From Motilimonas cestriensis (lineage in GTDB: Bacteria; Pseudomonadota; Gammaproteobacteria; Enterobacterales; CBDFNC01), in assembly GCF_021295315.1 (NCBI RefSeq), contig NZ_JAIMJA010000010.1:100120-164119 (forward strand): a DNA stretch of 64,000 bases, given 5' to 3'. Both the position numbers and the translations under genes were made by a program. The first letter of the stretch is position 1, and each line of letters starts with the position of its first letter. The notes beneath the pieces are model-generated. The model saw nothing but the letters and a program-made list of their open reading frames with translations, had not been told where the DNA came from and searched no databases. Shown here piece by piece: positions 45,149-54,675 of this stretch.

Positions 45149-47674
45149 CTACTGCGTTATCGCCTGCTCACGTCGGATGACAGCTGCAGATAACTCAGGA
45201 GCTGTTTTAGGCAGTAAATTTCGACTAAACTCTTCAGCAGCTAATGCCTTGCCAAACAAATAGCCTTGAAATAACGCGCATCCCTTGGCTTTTAAAAAGT
45301 TAAGTTGCGCGACATTTTCAACGCCTTCTGCGATGACCTCCAAGCCGAGGTTTTCAGCCATAGCAATAATGGCTGCCACAATCGCTTGTTGGCTTACTTG
45401 AGTTTCTAAATGCTCAACAAATGAGCGATCTATTTTCAATGCAGTAATAGGTAAAGTGCTTAAATATGACATTGAAGAATAGCCGGTACCAAAGTCATCA
45501 ATCGCAAAACGGATGCCAAATGCACGTAACGCTTTAATTTTCTCAACGGCGTCATCAAGCTGTGATACCAAAATAGTTTCAGTGATCTCCAACTCTAACA
45601 AGTTAGGGTTGATTTGACTTTGTTTGACGATTTGGCTGATCTGCTCAACAAAGTCGACTTGTAAAAATTGCTTAGGGCTGACATTAACAGAGAGTGTTTT
45701 AAACTGCTCTGGTAAAGCGGAATCTTGCCAATGCTTTAACATTAAACAGGATTGCGTCAGCACCCAATTACCTAACTCAATAATCAGCCCTGAATCTTCA
45801 GCTGCAGGCACAAACTCACTGGGTGAGATCCAGCCTCGCTGTGGCTGATACCAGCGTAATAACGCCTCACACCCTACTACATTGCCCTTACGATCGGCTT
45901 TGGGCTGTAAGAATAATTTAATTTCATCTTGCTCGAGCGCCAAACGCAGCATCTGTTGTAAATTGTGATTACGTTGCACTCTGTTTTCCATTTCTTCAGA
46001 GAAAAAATGGATCATATCGCGACCATCTTCTTTGCCATGAAACATCGCAATATCAGCCTGACGCAAAATATCGGTCGCCGAATACTCACCATCAGGAAAC
46101 AAGGTGATGCCAATAGTACAAGATAAATTAATGCGCTGACCTTGCAGTACAAAAGGAGACGCAATGCGTTTACGAACCGCTTGAGCAAAGCCTAAGGCTA
46201 GTTCAGCCACGCGATCAGGCTCATCGCCGAGCTGGGGCAATACAATTGCAAACTCATCGCCTAATAGTCGCGCAACAATGTTACCGCTTTCCATCATCTG
46301 CAATAAACGTTTGGCCACCATCCGTAGCAAGGTATCCGCCGCCATATGACCGTGAACGTCATTTACCTGCTTAAACTTGTCAAGATTAATGAAAAGCAAA
46401 CAGCCACATTGCTGACTTTGTTTACTACGGTTAATTTCAATCTCTAAGTGCTCAAGTAATTTACGCCGATTAGGCAATTGGGTGACTTCGTCATGGTAGG
46501 CTTGAAACGCGACCAAATCTTGTGCATTGCGGTATTCGGTGATATCCGTATGCGTACAAATTAAACGAGATGGCTTACCGTCTTCAGCCCATTCGATAAT
46601 CTTGCCGCGATCCAGTACCCAGCAATTGCTGCCATCTTTACATTGAACACGGTGGATATGTTCATAAAATGGCGTTTTACCTGCTAAATGTAACCGTAAG
46701 CAAGCAAACATATCCGTCAGATCATCAGGATGAATGCGCTGCTCGAGCTCTTCAATATCATCACCAATTTCCTCTTCAACATAGCCCAGCATTTCCTTCC
46801 AGCGGGTAGAAAAAAACACTTGATTAGACTCTATATTCCAATCCCATACACCATCTCGCGCCCCACTTAAAGCATAATGCCAGCGCTGTTCACTGGCACT
46901 TAATTGCTCAAAGTTTAATTTCATTTTGTCAGCCATCGCCATAAATGCACGCTGTAACAAGCCTATCTCACCTTGCCCTTCTTTGAGCGGGGGAAAAGCA
47001 TCCTCACTATTAAGTTGCTGCGCAGCTTGAACTAAGCGATTAAGAGGCGAAATAATCATTTTTACCAATAACAAGGTCAAGGTAAATAAGGCAATCGCCA
47101 CCACTAACGCGTTTTTCATCGAGTCTTGTACGGTATTAGTTAATAACGTTTGATAGGGCTTAACCAGTGAATAAGAAACGAAAATGGCGCCGGTATTGTT
47201 ACGTTTTAAACTGTGGTCTTTACGCGCGAGTTGTAATGGCGCATAAACATATATGGTTTTGTCAGCATCAACATATTGGTAAAGCAGGCGGTTTTTATCA
47301 CGCGCTTGGTAAAAATCAGCCCATTCAAATTCAGGTAGCACCGCACTGGCGAACATAAACTTTAAGCTCATTTGATTAGACAATAACACTTCAGCATTTT
47401 CATCTAATACAAGTAGCTGTGATACATTGTCGTTGAGGGCTGCCAAGGTCAGCTCACGCTCTGCCACCGCGTTATCATGACGCATCAAGGCATCCGATAA
47501 ACTTTGTTGTAATTTATTAACTTTACCGAGCACCTCTTCACGACTTTGCAGTAATAAACGCTCACTTTTCGTTTGATAATCGAGGTAAATAAAAGCGGTT
47601 TGTAAGACCAAAAAAACCAACAGTAATAACGCTGGAATAACCGACGCTAATGACCATAAACGAGGGTTATTCAT
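45149..47674 (-). CDS. Membrane GGDEF-EAL protein with HAMP and PAS domains
   Basis: An 841-residue c-di-GMP enzyme: TM1, a periplasmic domain (about 35-170), TM2, HAMP, PAS/PAC (about 260-390, FSTRWKEMLGYVEEEIGDD), GGDEF (about 395-555) and EAL (about 570-820). The GGDEF motif reads RLLGDEF, so the first Gly is Leu and cyclase activity is doubtful. The EAL domain keeps CEALLRW, ETILVSQL, DDFGTGYSS and KIDRSFV, so phosphodiesterase activity is predicted. AAGG is 7 nt before ATG 47674. The start overlaps the lipoprotein stop by 8 bp, so the two are coupled. Confidence 0.9.
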   Translation of the reverse strand: MNNPRLWSLASVIPALLLLVFLVLQTAFIYLDYQTKSERLLLQSREEVLGKVNKLQQSLSDALMRHDNAVAERELTLAALNDNVSQLLVLDENAEVLLSNQMSLKFMFASAVLPEFEWADFYQARDKNRLLYQYVDADKTIYVYAPLQLARKDHSLKRNNTGAIFVSYSLVKPYQTLLTNTVQDSMKNALVVAIALFTLTLLLVKMIISPLNRLVQAAQQLNSEDAFPPLKEGQGEIGLLQRAFMAMADKMKLNFEQLSASEQRWHYALSGARDGVWDWNIESNQVFFSTRWKEMLGYVEEEIGDDIEELEQRIHPDDLTDMFACLRLHLAGKTPFYEHIHRVQCKDGSNCWVLDRGKIIEWAEDGKPSRLICTHTDITEYRNAQDLVAFQAYHDEVTQLPNRRKLLEHLEIEINRSKQSQQCGCLLFINLDKFKQVNDVHGHMAADTLLRMVAKRLLQMMESGNIVARLLGDEFAIVLPQLGDEPDRVAELALGFAQAVRKRIASPFVLQGQRINLSCTIGITLFPDGEYSATDILRQADIAMFHGKEDGRDMIHFFSEEMENRVQRNHNLQQMLRLALEQDEIKLFLQPKADRKGNVVGCEALLRWYQPQRGWISPSEFVPAAEDSGLIIELGNWVLTQSCLMLKHWQDSALPEQFKTLSVNVSPKQFLQVDFVEQISQIVKQSQINPNLLELEITETILVSQLDDAVEKIKALRAFGIRFAIDDFGTGYSSMSYLSTLPITALKIDRSFVEHLETQVSQQAIVAAIIAMAENLGLEVIAEGVENVAQLNFLKAKGCALFQGYLFGKALAAEEFSRNLLPKTAPELSAAVIRREQAITQ

Positions 47675-48644
47675 AAATCACCTTCTCAAGTACCTGACTA
47701 TTGACTAACTGACTTAAATCAGGAACTTGCTCTAACATACCGCGATAAACCATCAACTCGCCAAGATCTTGTGCTTGGGTATTTAATGCCGATTTAGCTT
47801 GACCCGATAAACGTAAAATAGATTCAACCGGCTCAATAAATTTGACCCCTTGTAAACTACTGTGCATTTCACTGGTATACAGCTGCAACCGCATCGCCAT
47901 TAACTGCACCGCTTTTTGCGGTCGGCCTTTTTGAAATTTTCTCGCTTTATAATAACTTTTTAATAATTCAATTAAGGCTGGCTGTTGATGTAAAATGGCA
48001 TTATCTGAAGCGACGATTAAGTTAACAATTCTGCCAGGTAAACGCGCGCTATCAAATATCGGTACGCCTCCTAGCGCCAATAATTTTTGTTTAACTGGCT
48101 CACTGGTAATCAATGCATCGACTTGATTACGGTGAAAAACCTGACGCTGCTCATCAAGCTTTACTTCTATTAATTCAACATCGTGAGCAACTAAATTAGC
48201 ATGACTTAAGGCTTCAGCAAGTAATAATGAGCCAGCGGCGTTGTTTTCATAACCAATACGTTTTCCTTTAAGATGCTTAATTTGCGTGACACCGGGCAAG
48301 CCGATGATAGCATCGCCGCCAACGGATTCATCAACAATGGCGATCACCTTAAGCTTACTGCCTCGAGTGATAAGGGTTAGCACTTCATCAAGAGACAAAA
48401 AGGCGACATCTAGTTTTCCGGCCTCAAAACTATGGGCAACATGGCTGGCACTGGTTAATTCATACAGCGAAACCAACTGTGTATCTAAATATTCCATTTC
48501 TCTAGCCAAAAAAATGGGCTCAAAGCCAGGCCAAGGAGCAGCGCCTACCCGTAATAATTCGTTTTGTGGTACACAAGCACTGATGAGCCCAGTCAAGATA
48601 GCGAACGATAATAAACGAGATGAAAAAGTCATGGCTTTGCTCAT
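47667..48644 (-). CDS. NMT1/THI5-like (NitT/TauT-type) substrate-binding lipoprotein
   Basis: A 325-residue protein with lipobox ISAC (LTGLISACVPQ) and the ABC SBP fold (LLRVGAAPWPGFEPIFLARE, then LDVAFLSLDEVLTLI and IGYENNAAGSLLLAEAL). No permease or ATPase accompanies it; instead the overlapping next gene is a membrane GGDEF-EAL protein with a periplasmic domain, so it probably presents a ligand to that sensor. ATG 48644 with AAGGA upstream is preferred to the upstream in-frame GTG/ATG because it gives a proper lipoprotein signal. The ligand is unknown. Confidence 0.82.
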   Translation of the reverse strand: MSKAMTFSSRLLSFAILTGLISACVPQNELLRVGAAPWPGFEPIFLAREMEYLDTQLVSLYELTSASHVAHSFEAGKLDVAFLSLDEVLTLITRGSKLKVIAIVDESVGGDAIIGLPGVTQIKHLKGKRIGYENNAAGSLLLAEALSHANLVAHDVELIEVKLDEQRQVFHRNQVDALITSEPVKQKLLALGGVPIFDSARLPGRIVNLIVASDNAILHQQPALIELLKSYYKARKFQKGRPQKAVQLMAMRLQLYTSEMHSSLQGVKFIEPVESILRLSGQAKSALNTQAQDLGELMVYRGMLEQVPDLSQLVNSQVLEKVIYE

Positions 48645-48834
48645 GTAAACAGCGATCCTTTGCCGGATTATAATTTTTTTACATATATTGCCAGACTGGT
48701 AAGCCAATGAACAGATAAGTCATACTGAAGCAGAGATCGGCTTACGTTTTTAGGTGAAGACTCACAATTTGTACACAAGCCAAGACGCATATTAAAGGAG
48801 AACGTAGCGCCCGTTATAACCTCCATAAGCTTGC

Positions 48835-48868
48835 AAGGAAGCAGTGGCATCTCTGCACGAGCTTCCTT
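48835..48868. repeat. Inverted repeat downstream of treC
   Basis: AAGGAAGC and GCTTCCTT form a perfect 8-bp stem around 18 nt that can pair further (GTGG..GCAC). It is 55 bp past the treC stop and may end the tre transcript, though there is no U tract. The rest of 48708-48922 shows nothing I can name. Confidence 0.4.
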
Positions 48869-48922
48869 ACATAATCCTTAAATTGAGCACACTATTAACA
48901 TATGTGCTCCCCTGTACCAGCA

Positions 48923-50608
48923 TCACATATCGATTAAGATCACTCGTGTTTCGTATGGCCGCAACACTTGATGGGCTAACACGGCCTGCTGCTCAATCGC
49001 TGCATAATTACCTAATAAGTAGCGCGCATCATCGAGCGCGAGCTCACTCGGTAATACACACTCTTGTGCTTGCCCGTAGTAGTTATTCAAACACAGCAAT
49101 ATTTGCTGTTGGTCTTTCCGCTGAAAGGCAAAAATAGCGGGGTGTGACGGCAGCAGATCAAGGTAGTCGCCACTGGTAATGACCGGCACGGTTTTACGCA
49201 GCTCAATTAAGCGTTGATAAAAGTAAAATACCGAGTGTTGGTCAGCCAGCGCTTGCTCAGCATTAATCTGTGGATAGTTATTCGCAACATCTAACCAAGG
49301 TTTGCCTTGACTGAACCCTGCGTACTGACTGTTATCCCATTGCATCGGCGTGCGTGCGTTATCTCGTGATTTTTGCGCTAAAATAGCCAGCATATCATCA
49401 TTACTTACGCCATTATCATTCACCATAATGTTGTACATATTGGTGCTTTCTACGTCACGGTATTGCGCAATCGAGGTGTATCCCGGATTGGTCATACCAA
49501 TCTCTTCCCCTTGATAAATATAGGGAGTGCCTTGCATCATGTGGATTGATGCCGCCAACATTTTGGCAGACTCAACTCGGTACTCACTGTCATTACCCAA
49601 GCGGCTAACCACCCTTGGCTGATCATGATTACACCAAAATAAAGCGCCCCATCCTTGGCCGTTTAGCCCGGTCTGCCAGTGGTTGAAGATTGCCTTAAGT
49701 TGTAAAAAATCAAACGGCGCTTTGCTCCATTTTTCTCCGTTTGAATAATCGACTTTCAAATGATGAAAGTTAAATACCATCGACAGCTCTTTGCCCTCCA
49801 ACGATGAGTACTGCTGGCAATGAGCGAGTGTCGTAGAAGACATTTCTCCCACGGTAACGCTGCCATAACGTTGAAAGACATCGCGACTGATCTCTTGCAG
49901 ATACTCATGTACGCGCGGACCATCGGTATAAAAACGGCGACCATCTCCTTGGTCATCATTAGGAAAATCTTGTTGCTTAGAGATCAGGTTAATCACGTCT
50001 AAACGAAAACCATCGACGCCTTTTTCGGCCCAAAACTCAATCACCTGTTTAACGGCTTGGCGAACCTTAGGGTTTTCCCAATTTAAATCTGCTTGCTGTT
50101 TGGCAAAAAGATGTAAGTAGTATTGATTGGTCGCTTCGTCTAATGCCCAGGCGTTGCCGCCAAATTTGGATTGCCAATTGTTAGGCTCTTTGCCAGCGAC
50201 AGGAGAGTGCCAGATGTAATAATCACGATAGGGACTGGACTTATCGCCCAGTGCAGATTGAAACCAAGCATGTTCAGTCGAGGTATGGTTAACCACAATA
50301 TCCATAATAATTCGGATACCCCGCTGATGCGCCTCACCGAGCAGCCGATCGAAATCTTCCATCGTGCCAAAATCTGGGTTAATTGCGAAATAATCCGAAA
50401 TATCGTAACCATTATCGATCATCGGCGATTGATAAACGGGTGTTAACCAAATGGCATCAACCCCTAATAACTGCAAATAATCTAATTTAGAAATAATACC
50501 AGCAATGTCACCAGTACCTTTACCGCCACTATCGCAAAAGCTTTTTGGGTAAATTTGATAGATGGTCGCCGTCTTCCACCATAAAGGATCTTGATTAAGT
50601 GTACTCAT
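48923..50608 (-). CDS. treC: Trehalose-6-phosphate hydrolase TreC (GH13)
   Basis: A 561-residue alpha-amylase-family enzyme that splits trehalose 6-phosphate into glucose and glucose 6-phosphate. GH13 regions are DIVVNHTS, DGFRLDVINLI (nucleophile Asp), VGEMSST (acid/base Glu) and WCNHDQPR. Length equals that of E. coli TreC (551) within a few residues. It follows treB by 63 bp on the same strand, which distinguishes it from other oligo-1,6-glucosidases. Confidence 0.94.
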   Translation of the reverse strand: MSTLNQDPLWWKTATIYQIYPKSFCDSGGKGTGDIAGIISKLDYLQLLGVDAIWLTPVYQSPMIDNGYDISDYFAINPDFGTMEDFDRLLGEAHQRGIRIIMDIVVNHTSTEHAWFQSALGDKSSPYRDYYIWHSPVAGKEPNNWQSKFGGNAWALDEATNQYYLHLFAKQQADLNWENPKVRQAVKQVIEFWAEKGVDGFRLDVINLISKQQDFPNDDQGDGRRFYTDGPRVHEYLQEISRDVFQRYGSVTVGEMSSTTLAHCQQYSSLEGKELSMVFNFHHLKVDYSNGEKWSKAPFDFLQLKAIFNHWQTGLNGQGWGALFWCNHDQPRVVSRLGNDSEYRVESAKMLAASIHMMQGTPYIYQGEEIGMTNPGYTSIAQYRDVESTNMYNIMVNDNGVSNDDMLAILAQKSRDNARTPMQWDNSQYAGFSQGKPWLDVANNYPQINAEQALADQHSVFYFYQRLIELRKTVPVITSGDYLDLLPSHPAIFAFQRKDQQQILLCLNNYYGQAQECVLPSELALDDARYLLGNYAAIEQQAVLAHQVLRPYETRVILIDM

Positions 50609-50671
50609 ACGTTACTTACTCACTTAACGAAATAGAGAAGAGTGGTGAATACCACTCTAAAACAGAGATGA

Positions 50672-52096
50672 CTAAGCGTTACTGGCTTCTAAATCGCCCT
50701 TGCTTTGTGCGCGTTTGTACATCAGCAGTGTTAATGCCGCAGGCACCACAATCGCCACCAGCATGGCACCTAAGAACGTCATCCAATATTGTGGCTGAAT
50801 AGAAAGAATGCCCGGTAACCCACCAACACCAATACCATTTGCCATCACCCCGGCACTGCCACAGATGGCTGCCGCCAATGAGCTGCCGATCATCGCGCTA
50901 AGCATGGGAAACTTGTATTTAAGGTTGATACCGTACATTGCAGGCTCCGTCACCCCAAGATACGCAGAGATAGCCGCAGGTATTGAAATATCCCGTTCGC
51001 CGTGTTTTTTACTAATGATGATTATCCCCATCACTGCAGAAGCCTGAGCAATATTCGATAATGCTATAAGAGGCCAAATTGGTGTGCCACCCAGCTGCTG
51101 CATAAGCTGTAAATCCACCGCGTTGGTAGTGTGGTGAATACCGGTGATCACCAGCGGTGCATACAGGAAGCCAAACACCATCGAGCCAAGCACCGCGAAA
51201 TCTCCCGTCATCGCGACTTTGGCTGCAAAAGCCACCCCATCACCCACCATTCGACCGAATGGACCAATCAACGCATGGGCCAAAATAACCGCTGCAATAA
51301 GCGAAATAAACGGCACCACGACCAAATAGAGATAGGCAGGGATAATACGTTTTAAGTTTGTTTCAATGAATGCCAACGCAACCCCAGCCAAGATCGCCGG
51401 AATGACTTGAGCTTGATAGCCCACTTTCTCAATCACGAACCAACCAAAATCCCACACTTCTGGTACTTGAGTACCAATCAGGTAAGCATTCATTAGTTGC
51501 GGCGAAACTAGCGTCACCCCAAGGGTAATACCCAGAATCGGTGTTCCGCCTAGCTTCTTAACTGTTGACCAACACACACCAACAGGTAAGAAGAAGAAAA
51601 TAGCCTCACCAATCAACCAAAGAAAAGCATGCACACTGGCCCAAAACTGACTGATTTCAGTTAATGTTTGCCCATCAAACATTTTGATGTCGCCAATCAC
51701 ATTACGGAAACCTAAGATCAAGCCACCTGTGATAATCGCCGGCAATAATGGCACGAAAATTTCTGCTAAATGAGAAATGCCACGCTCTAACGCATTCATG
51801 TTTTTACGCGCAGCCAGTTTAGCCTCATCTTTTGATGCTTCTGACTTACCCGTTAATTGCAGTAATAGTTTATAAACTTCATCAACCTCAGTACCGATAA
51901 CAACTTGAAACTGTCCCGCATTGGTAAAGCAACCCTTAACAATACGGATGGTTTCTATCTGCTTAATATCTGCTTTTTCGGTTTCGTTTAATACAAAACG
52001 TAAGCGAGTTAAGCAGTGGCTGACGCTGGCAATGTTCTCATTACCCCCAATCAGCTCAATCAGACGTTCAACGTCTTTTTTAGCGATCTTACTCAT
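50672..52096 (-). CDS. treB: PTS trehalose-specific EIIBC component TreB
   Basis: A 474-residue phosphotransferase permease: EIIB domain at the N terminus with phospho-Cys C28 (SHCLTRLRFVLNE), then the EIIC glucose-family domain (about 110-460) with about ten helices and the GITEPAMYG-like motif LGVTEPAMYGINLKY. No EIIA domain is fused, so it relies on Crr. ATG 52096 is chosen (MSKIAKKDVERLIELIGGN); GGTGGA lies upstream, and the longer open frame has no matching family sequence. Imported trehalose arrives as trehalose 6-phosphate for TreC. Confidence 0.94.
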   Translation of the reverse strand: MSKIAKKDVERLIELIGGNENIASVSHCLTRLRFVLNETEKADIKQIETIRIVKGCFTNAGQFQVVIGTEVDEVYKLLLQLTGKSEASKDEAKLAARKNMNALERGISHLAEIFVPLLPAIITGGLILGFRNVIGDIKMFDGQTLTEISQFWASVHAFLWLIGEAIFFFLPVGVCWSTVKKLGGTPILGITLGVTLVSPQLMNAYLIGTQVPEVWDFGWFVIEKVGYQAQVIPAILAGVALAFIETNLKRIIPAYLYLVVVPFISLIAAVILAHALIGPFGRMVGDGVAFAAKVAMTGDFAVLGSMVFGFLYAPLVITGIHHTTNAVDLQLMQQLGGTPIWPLIALSNIAQASAVMGIIIISKKHGERDISIPAAISAYLGVTEPAMYGINLKYKFPMLSAMIGSSLAAAICGSAGVMANGIGVGGLPGILSIQPQYWMTFLGAMLVAIVVPAALTLLMYKRAQSKGDLEASNA

Positions 52097-52150
52097 ACCT
52101 TTTATCCACCCTATTTGGTTATTACTTATCAGCATAGTTGCACAACAAAG

Positions 52151-52164
52151 TGGGAACAGTCCCA
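52151..52164. promoter_or_regulatory. TreR-type operator 1
   Basis: TGGGAACAGTCCCA is a near-palindrome of the GGGAAC/GTTCCC type used by TreR in enterics. It is 55 bp before the treB start, in the promoter region. Confidence 0.65.
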
Positions 52165-52201
52165 AACCAAGTAAATACTGACACAAGGCGTAACAACAAA
52201 A

Positions 52202-52219
52202 AATGGGAACATTCCCATT
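52202..52219. promoter_or_regulatory. TreR-type operator 2
   Basis: AATGGGAACATTCCCATT is an 18-bp perfect palindrome apart from the central CA. Its centre is 53 bp (about five helical turns) from that of operator 1, so two TreR dimers could bind the same DNA face. A partial CRP-like sequence (TGTGATCACTTTCA, minus strand, about 52223-52236) lies next to it. Confidence 0.75.
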
Positions 52220-52340
52220 AATTGAAAGTGATCACAAACTATCGAACTATCAGCAGCAGGATGCGCGATCAAGCTCTAACTTTTTAAGCACTTAGACTTG
52301 TGATAAAAATTTATAAATGGACTAAACAAAGTGGAAGAAG

Positions 52341-53285
52341 CTAGAGAGGGGGTTGGGTGATATGTGTACCATCAACCAGCTCACCCAATAACTGCTGAAT
52401 CAATATTTTAGCAGCCTGCTCACCTACCTGACGGTAACCAGGATCGACGCTGTAAACATTAGGAAAAAGAAATGACAATAACTCATTGCCGCCGACACCA
52501 GTCACCACAATATCGTCTCGCTGGCATTCTTGTAATCGTTTAATAACACCTAAGGCTAGTGTATCGCTGGCACAAACAATCCCTTGGGTATTTTCATCTA
52601 ACACTTTATCTACTAACTGGTAAGCACTTTCATGATGCAACTCCCCGGTCTGAAAAGTCGCGGTAATATCATGCTGTTGACACCAATCTAGATAGGCTTG
52701 TAAGCGCAGTAAGCCGGTGGTTTTATCACTCGGGTCGACGCCAATGAAAGCAATGTTGGTTAATTTTTTTTGCTGTAAATAGTTCAAGGCTTTATGGATA
52801 ATCTTTTGATGATCGTAATTGATTGATGAAACCGACTGACCATCCATTGCAACTAATACCGCTTTATTGTGCCACTGTTCAATTGCCGCTAAATCGATAT
52901 CCGTAAATCCAAACACGATGACACCATCAACATGACGCTTAGCGAGTACTTTAAGGTGCTCAGATGTTTTAGCGCGATCAAACTGACTTTCCATGATCAC
53001 CACATCGTAACCATGGCCATATAAAACCTGCAGCATACTGCTTACAGCACGGTTTTCTGATGGCGAATCTAGCCGCGAGATAATTACCCCAATCACTTTT
53101 TGGCTGCCGCCACGCATGGATTGAGCCGATTTAGAGGGCACATAACCAGACTCAGCAATAATACGTTCTACTTTTTGCCGCGTTTCAGGTTTCACTTTAG
53201 GGTCATTAGTTAATACACGCGATACGGTGGATTTCCCAACACCTGAAAGCCGAGCGATATCAACAATGGTGAGTTTTTTTATCAT
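52341..53285 (-). CDS. treR: Trehalose repressor TreR (LacI family)
   Basis: A 314-residue LacI/GalR-family regulator: N-terminal HTH TIVDIARLSGVGKSTVSRVL with the hinge helix SKSAQSMRGG, then a periplasmic-binding-like effector domain. Length and sequence (DGVIVFGFTDID, ASDTLALGVIKRL) agree with TreR (315 in E. coli), whose inducer is trehalose 6-phosphate. It lies upstream of treB, same strand, with the operators between them. Confidence 0.92.
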   Translation of the reverse strand: MIKKLTIVDIARLSGVGKSTVSRVLTNDPKVKPETRQKVERIIAESGYVPSKSAQSMRGGSQKVIGVIISRLDSPSENRAVSSMLQVLYGHGYDVVIMESQFDRAKTSEHLKVLAKRHVDGVIVFGFTDIDLAAIEQWHNKAVLVAMDGQSVSSINYDHQKIIHKALNYLQQKKLTNIAFIGVDPSDKTTGLLRLQAYLDWCQQHDITATFQTGELHHESAYQLVDKVLDENTQGIVCASDTLALGVIKRLQECQRDDIVVTGVGGNELLSFLFPNVYSVDPGYRQVGEQAAKILIQQLLGELVDGTHITQPPL

Positions 53286-53637
53286 GGCTTACTGCGCTAA
53301 ACGTAACTGAGCAGCAAAACGAACAGGCACAGCCTGCGTCAGCGTTTCTTTATGGGCTTGCACAATGATGAGATCGAACAAAACAGCAGAGTTGGCCAAA
53401 ATATTGCCCTATTATGAAATATTTCAAGATTATACTTAACTGCTGCGAAGATGCTAGGCTGACAAAAACATCCATTCAGCTCGAGAAAGTAGCTCAGTAA
53501 GAACCGTGTTTCATTAGCTGACGGTCTTTAGCTGACCGTCCTTAGTCATGTCGATTTAGTTTTCTTTGCACCTAAATCAGCGCTGTACGGGGTAAATAAA
53601 AAGGGCTGCCTAAGCAGCCCTACTAAAGACGCGAATA
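53286..53637. other. Intergenic region between treR and htpX
   Basis: This 352-bp stretch carries no credible gene. It contains an inverted repeat GACGGTC-N7-GACCGTC at 53520-53540 (with direct TTAGCTGAC repeats across it) of unknown role, and the htpX terminator near its right end. The rest shows nothing I can assign; it should hold the treR promoter close to 53290-53340. Confidence 0.5.
53593..53621 (-). terminator. Rho-independent terminator of htpX
   Basis: On the minus strand, AGGGCTGC and GCAGCCCT form a perfect 8-bp stem with a 4-nt loop followed by TTTTTATTT, 16 bp past the htpX stop. It is a classic terminator. Confidence 0.9.
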
Positions 53638-54504
53638 TTACTGGTTTTTCAACGCTTGAATACGGTCTTCTAACGGTGGGTGAGTCGAAAACAGTGAGCT
53701 GAATCCGCCATTGATACCAAAAGCAGCGAATTGGCCTTGCATCTCGTGCTGATTGCCACCGCGTAGACGCTCTAGCGCGTTGATCATTTTTTGCTTATCA
53801 ACAAGAGTTGCTGCGCCAGCATCGGCAGCAAATTCACGTTTACGGCTAAACCAAGCAACAACAACAGAGGCCGCTGCGCCAAATACCGCATAAAGCACCA
53901 TGCTGATGGCAAAAGAAGCAATAAAACCTAAACCACCTTCACCTTCTTCGTCGCCACCCAGCACATTTTGAATAATGTTAGAGACGATAGACACAAAGAA
54001 GTGAACAAAGGTATTCATCACACCTTGCACTAAGGTTAAGGTCACCATGTCACCATTAGCAATGTGGCTAATTTCGTGTGCTAGCACCGCTTCAACTTCG
54101 TCGCGAGTCATGTTTTGCATTAAACCAGTACTAACAGCAACCAGCGATGAGTTCTTCGTCATACCAGTAGCAAATGCGTTCATGTCAGGGCTTTGGTAAA
54201 CCGCAACTTCAGGCATGGTGATACCGACTTTTTTAGCTTGCTCTGCCACGCGTTCCATCAGCCAATGCTCATCAGCATTACGCGGCTCAGTGATCACTTC
54301 TGCGCCGACAGAGCGCTTGGCAATCATCTTTGACATCGCTAAAGAAATAAACGCGCCGCCAAAACCAAATACCAAAGCAAACGTGAGTATTCCGCCAATA
54401 CCGCGACTGTTAATACCTGTCACAGCAAAAATAATTTGTAACACAATACCCAGTACTAGCATGACCGCTAAGTTGGTGAGTATTAAAAGCGCAATTCGTT
54501 TCAT
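53638..54504 (-). CDS. htpX: Membrane protease HtpX
   Basis: A 288-residue M48-family zinc endoprotease of the inner membrane that degrades misfolded membrane proteins along with FtsH. Two N-terminal helices precede the zinc motif HEISH (H143-H147, with a downstream Glu in EFAADAG), and two further hydrophobic stretches lie in the middle. The length matches E. coli HtpX (293). In E. coli the gene is under CpxR control; I did not find a convincing Cpx box in the 170-bp gap upstream. Confidence 0.95.
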   Translation of the reverse strand: MKRIALLILTNLAVMLVLGIVLQIIFAVTGINSRGIGGILTFALVFGFGGAFISLAMSKMIAKRSVGAEVITEPRNADEHWLMERVAEQAKKVGITMPEVAVYQSPDMNAFATGMTKNSSLVAVSTGLMQNMTRDEVEAVLAHEISHIANGDMVTLTLVQGVMNTFVHFFVSIVSNIIQNVLGGDEEGEGGLGFIASFAISMVLYAVFGAAASVVVAWFSRKREFAADAGAATLVDKQKMINALERLRGGNQHEMQGQFAAFGINGGFSSLFSTHPPLEDRIQALKNQ

Positions 54505-54675
54505 GTCTGTCCTCTGCCTAATGGCTCTATCATTGATGGGATGAAAACAACGACATAATATGTCTAATAGTTAAAATATCAAGTACTCTTTACGTTTTTT
54601 TACGCTATTTATTTTACAAAGCAAATACTCAATTAACAAAAAACCAACAAAACAAATATGGCCTCTATCATCCCC

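Noticed and set aside
52223..52236. CRP site before treB (TGTGATCACTTTCA)
   Set aside because: Only one half-site is good; the other has three of five bases, so I mention it but do not list it as a site.
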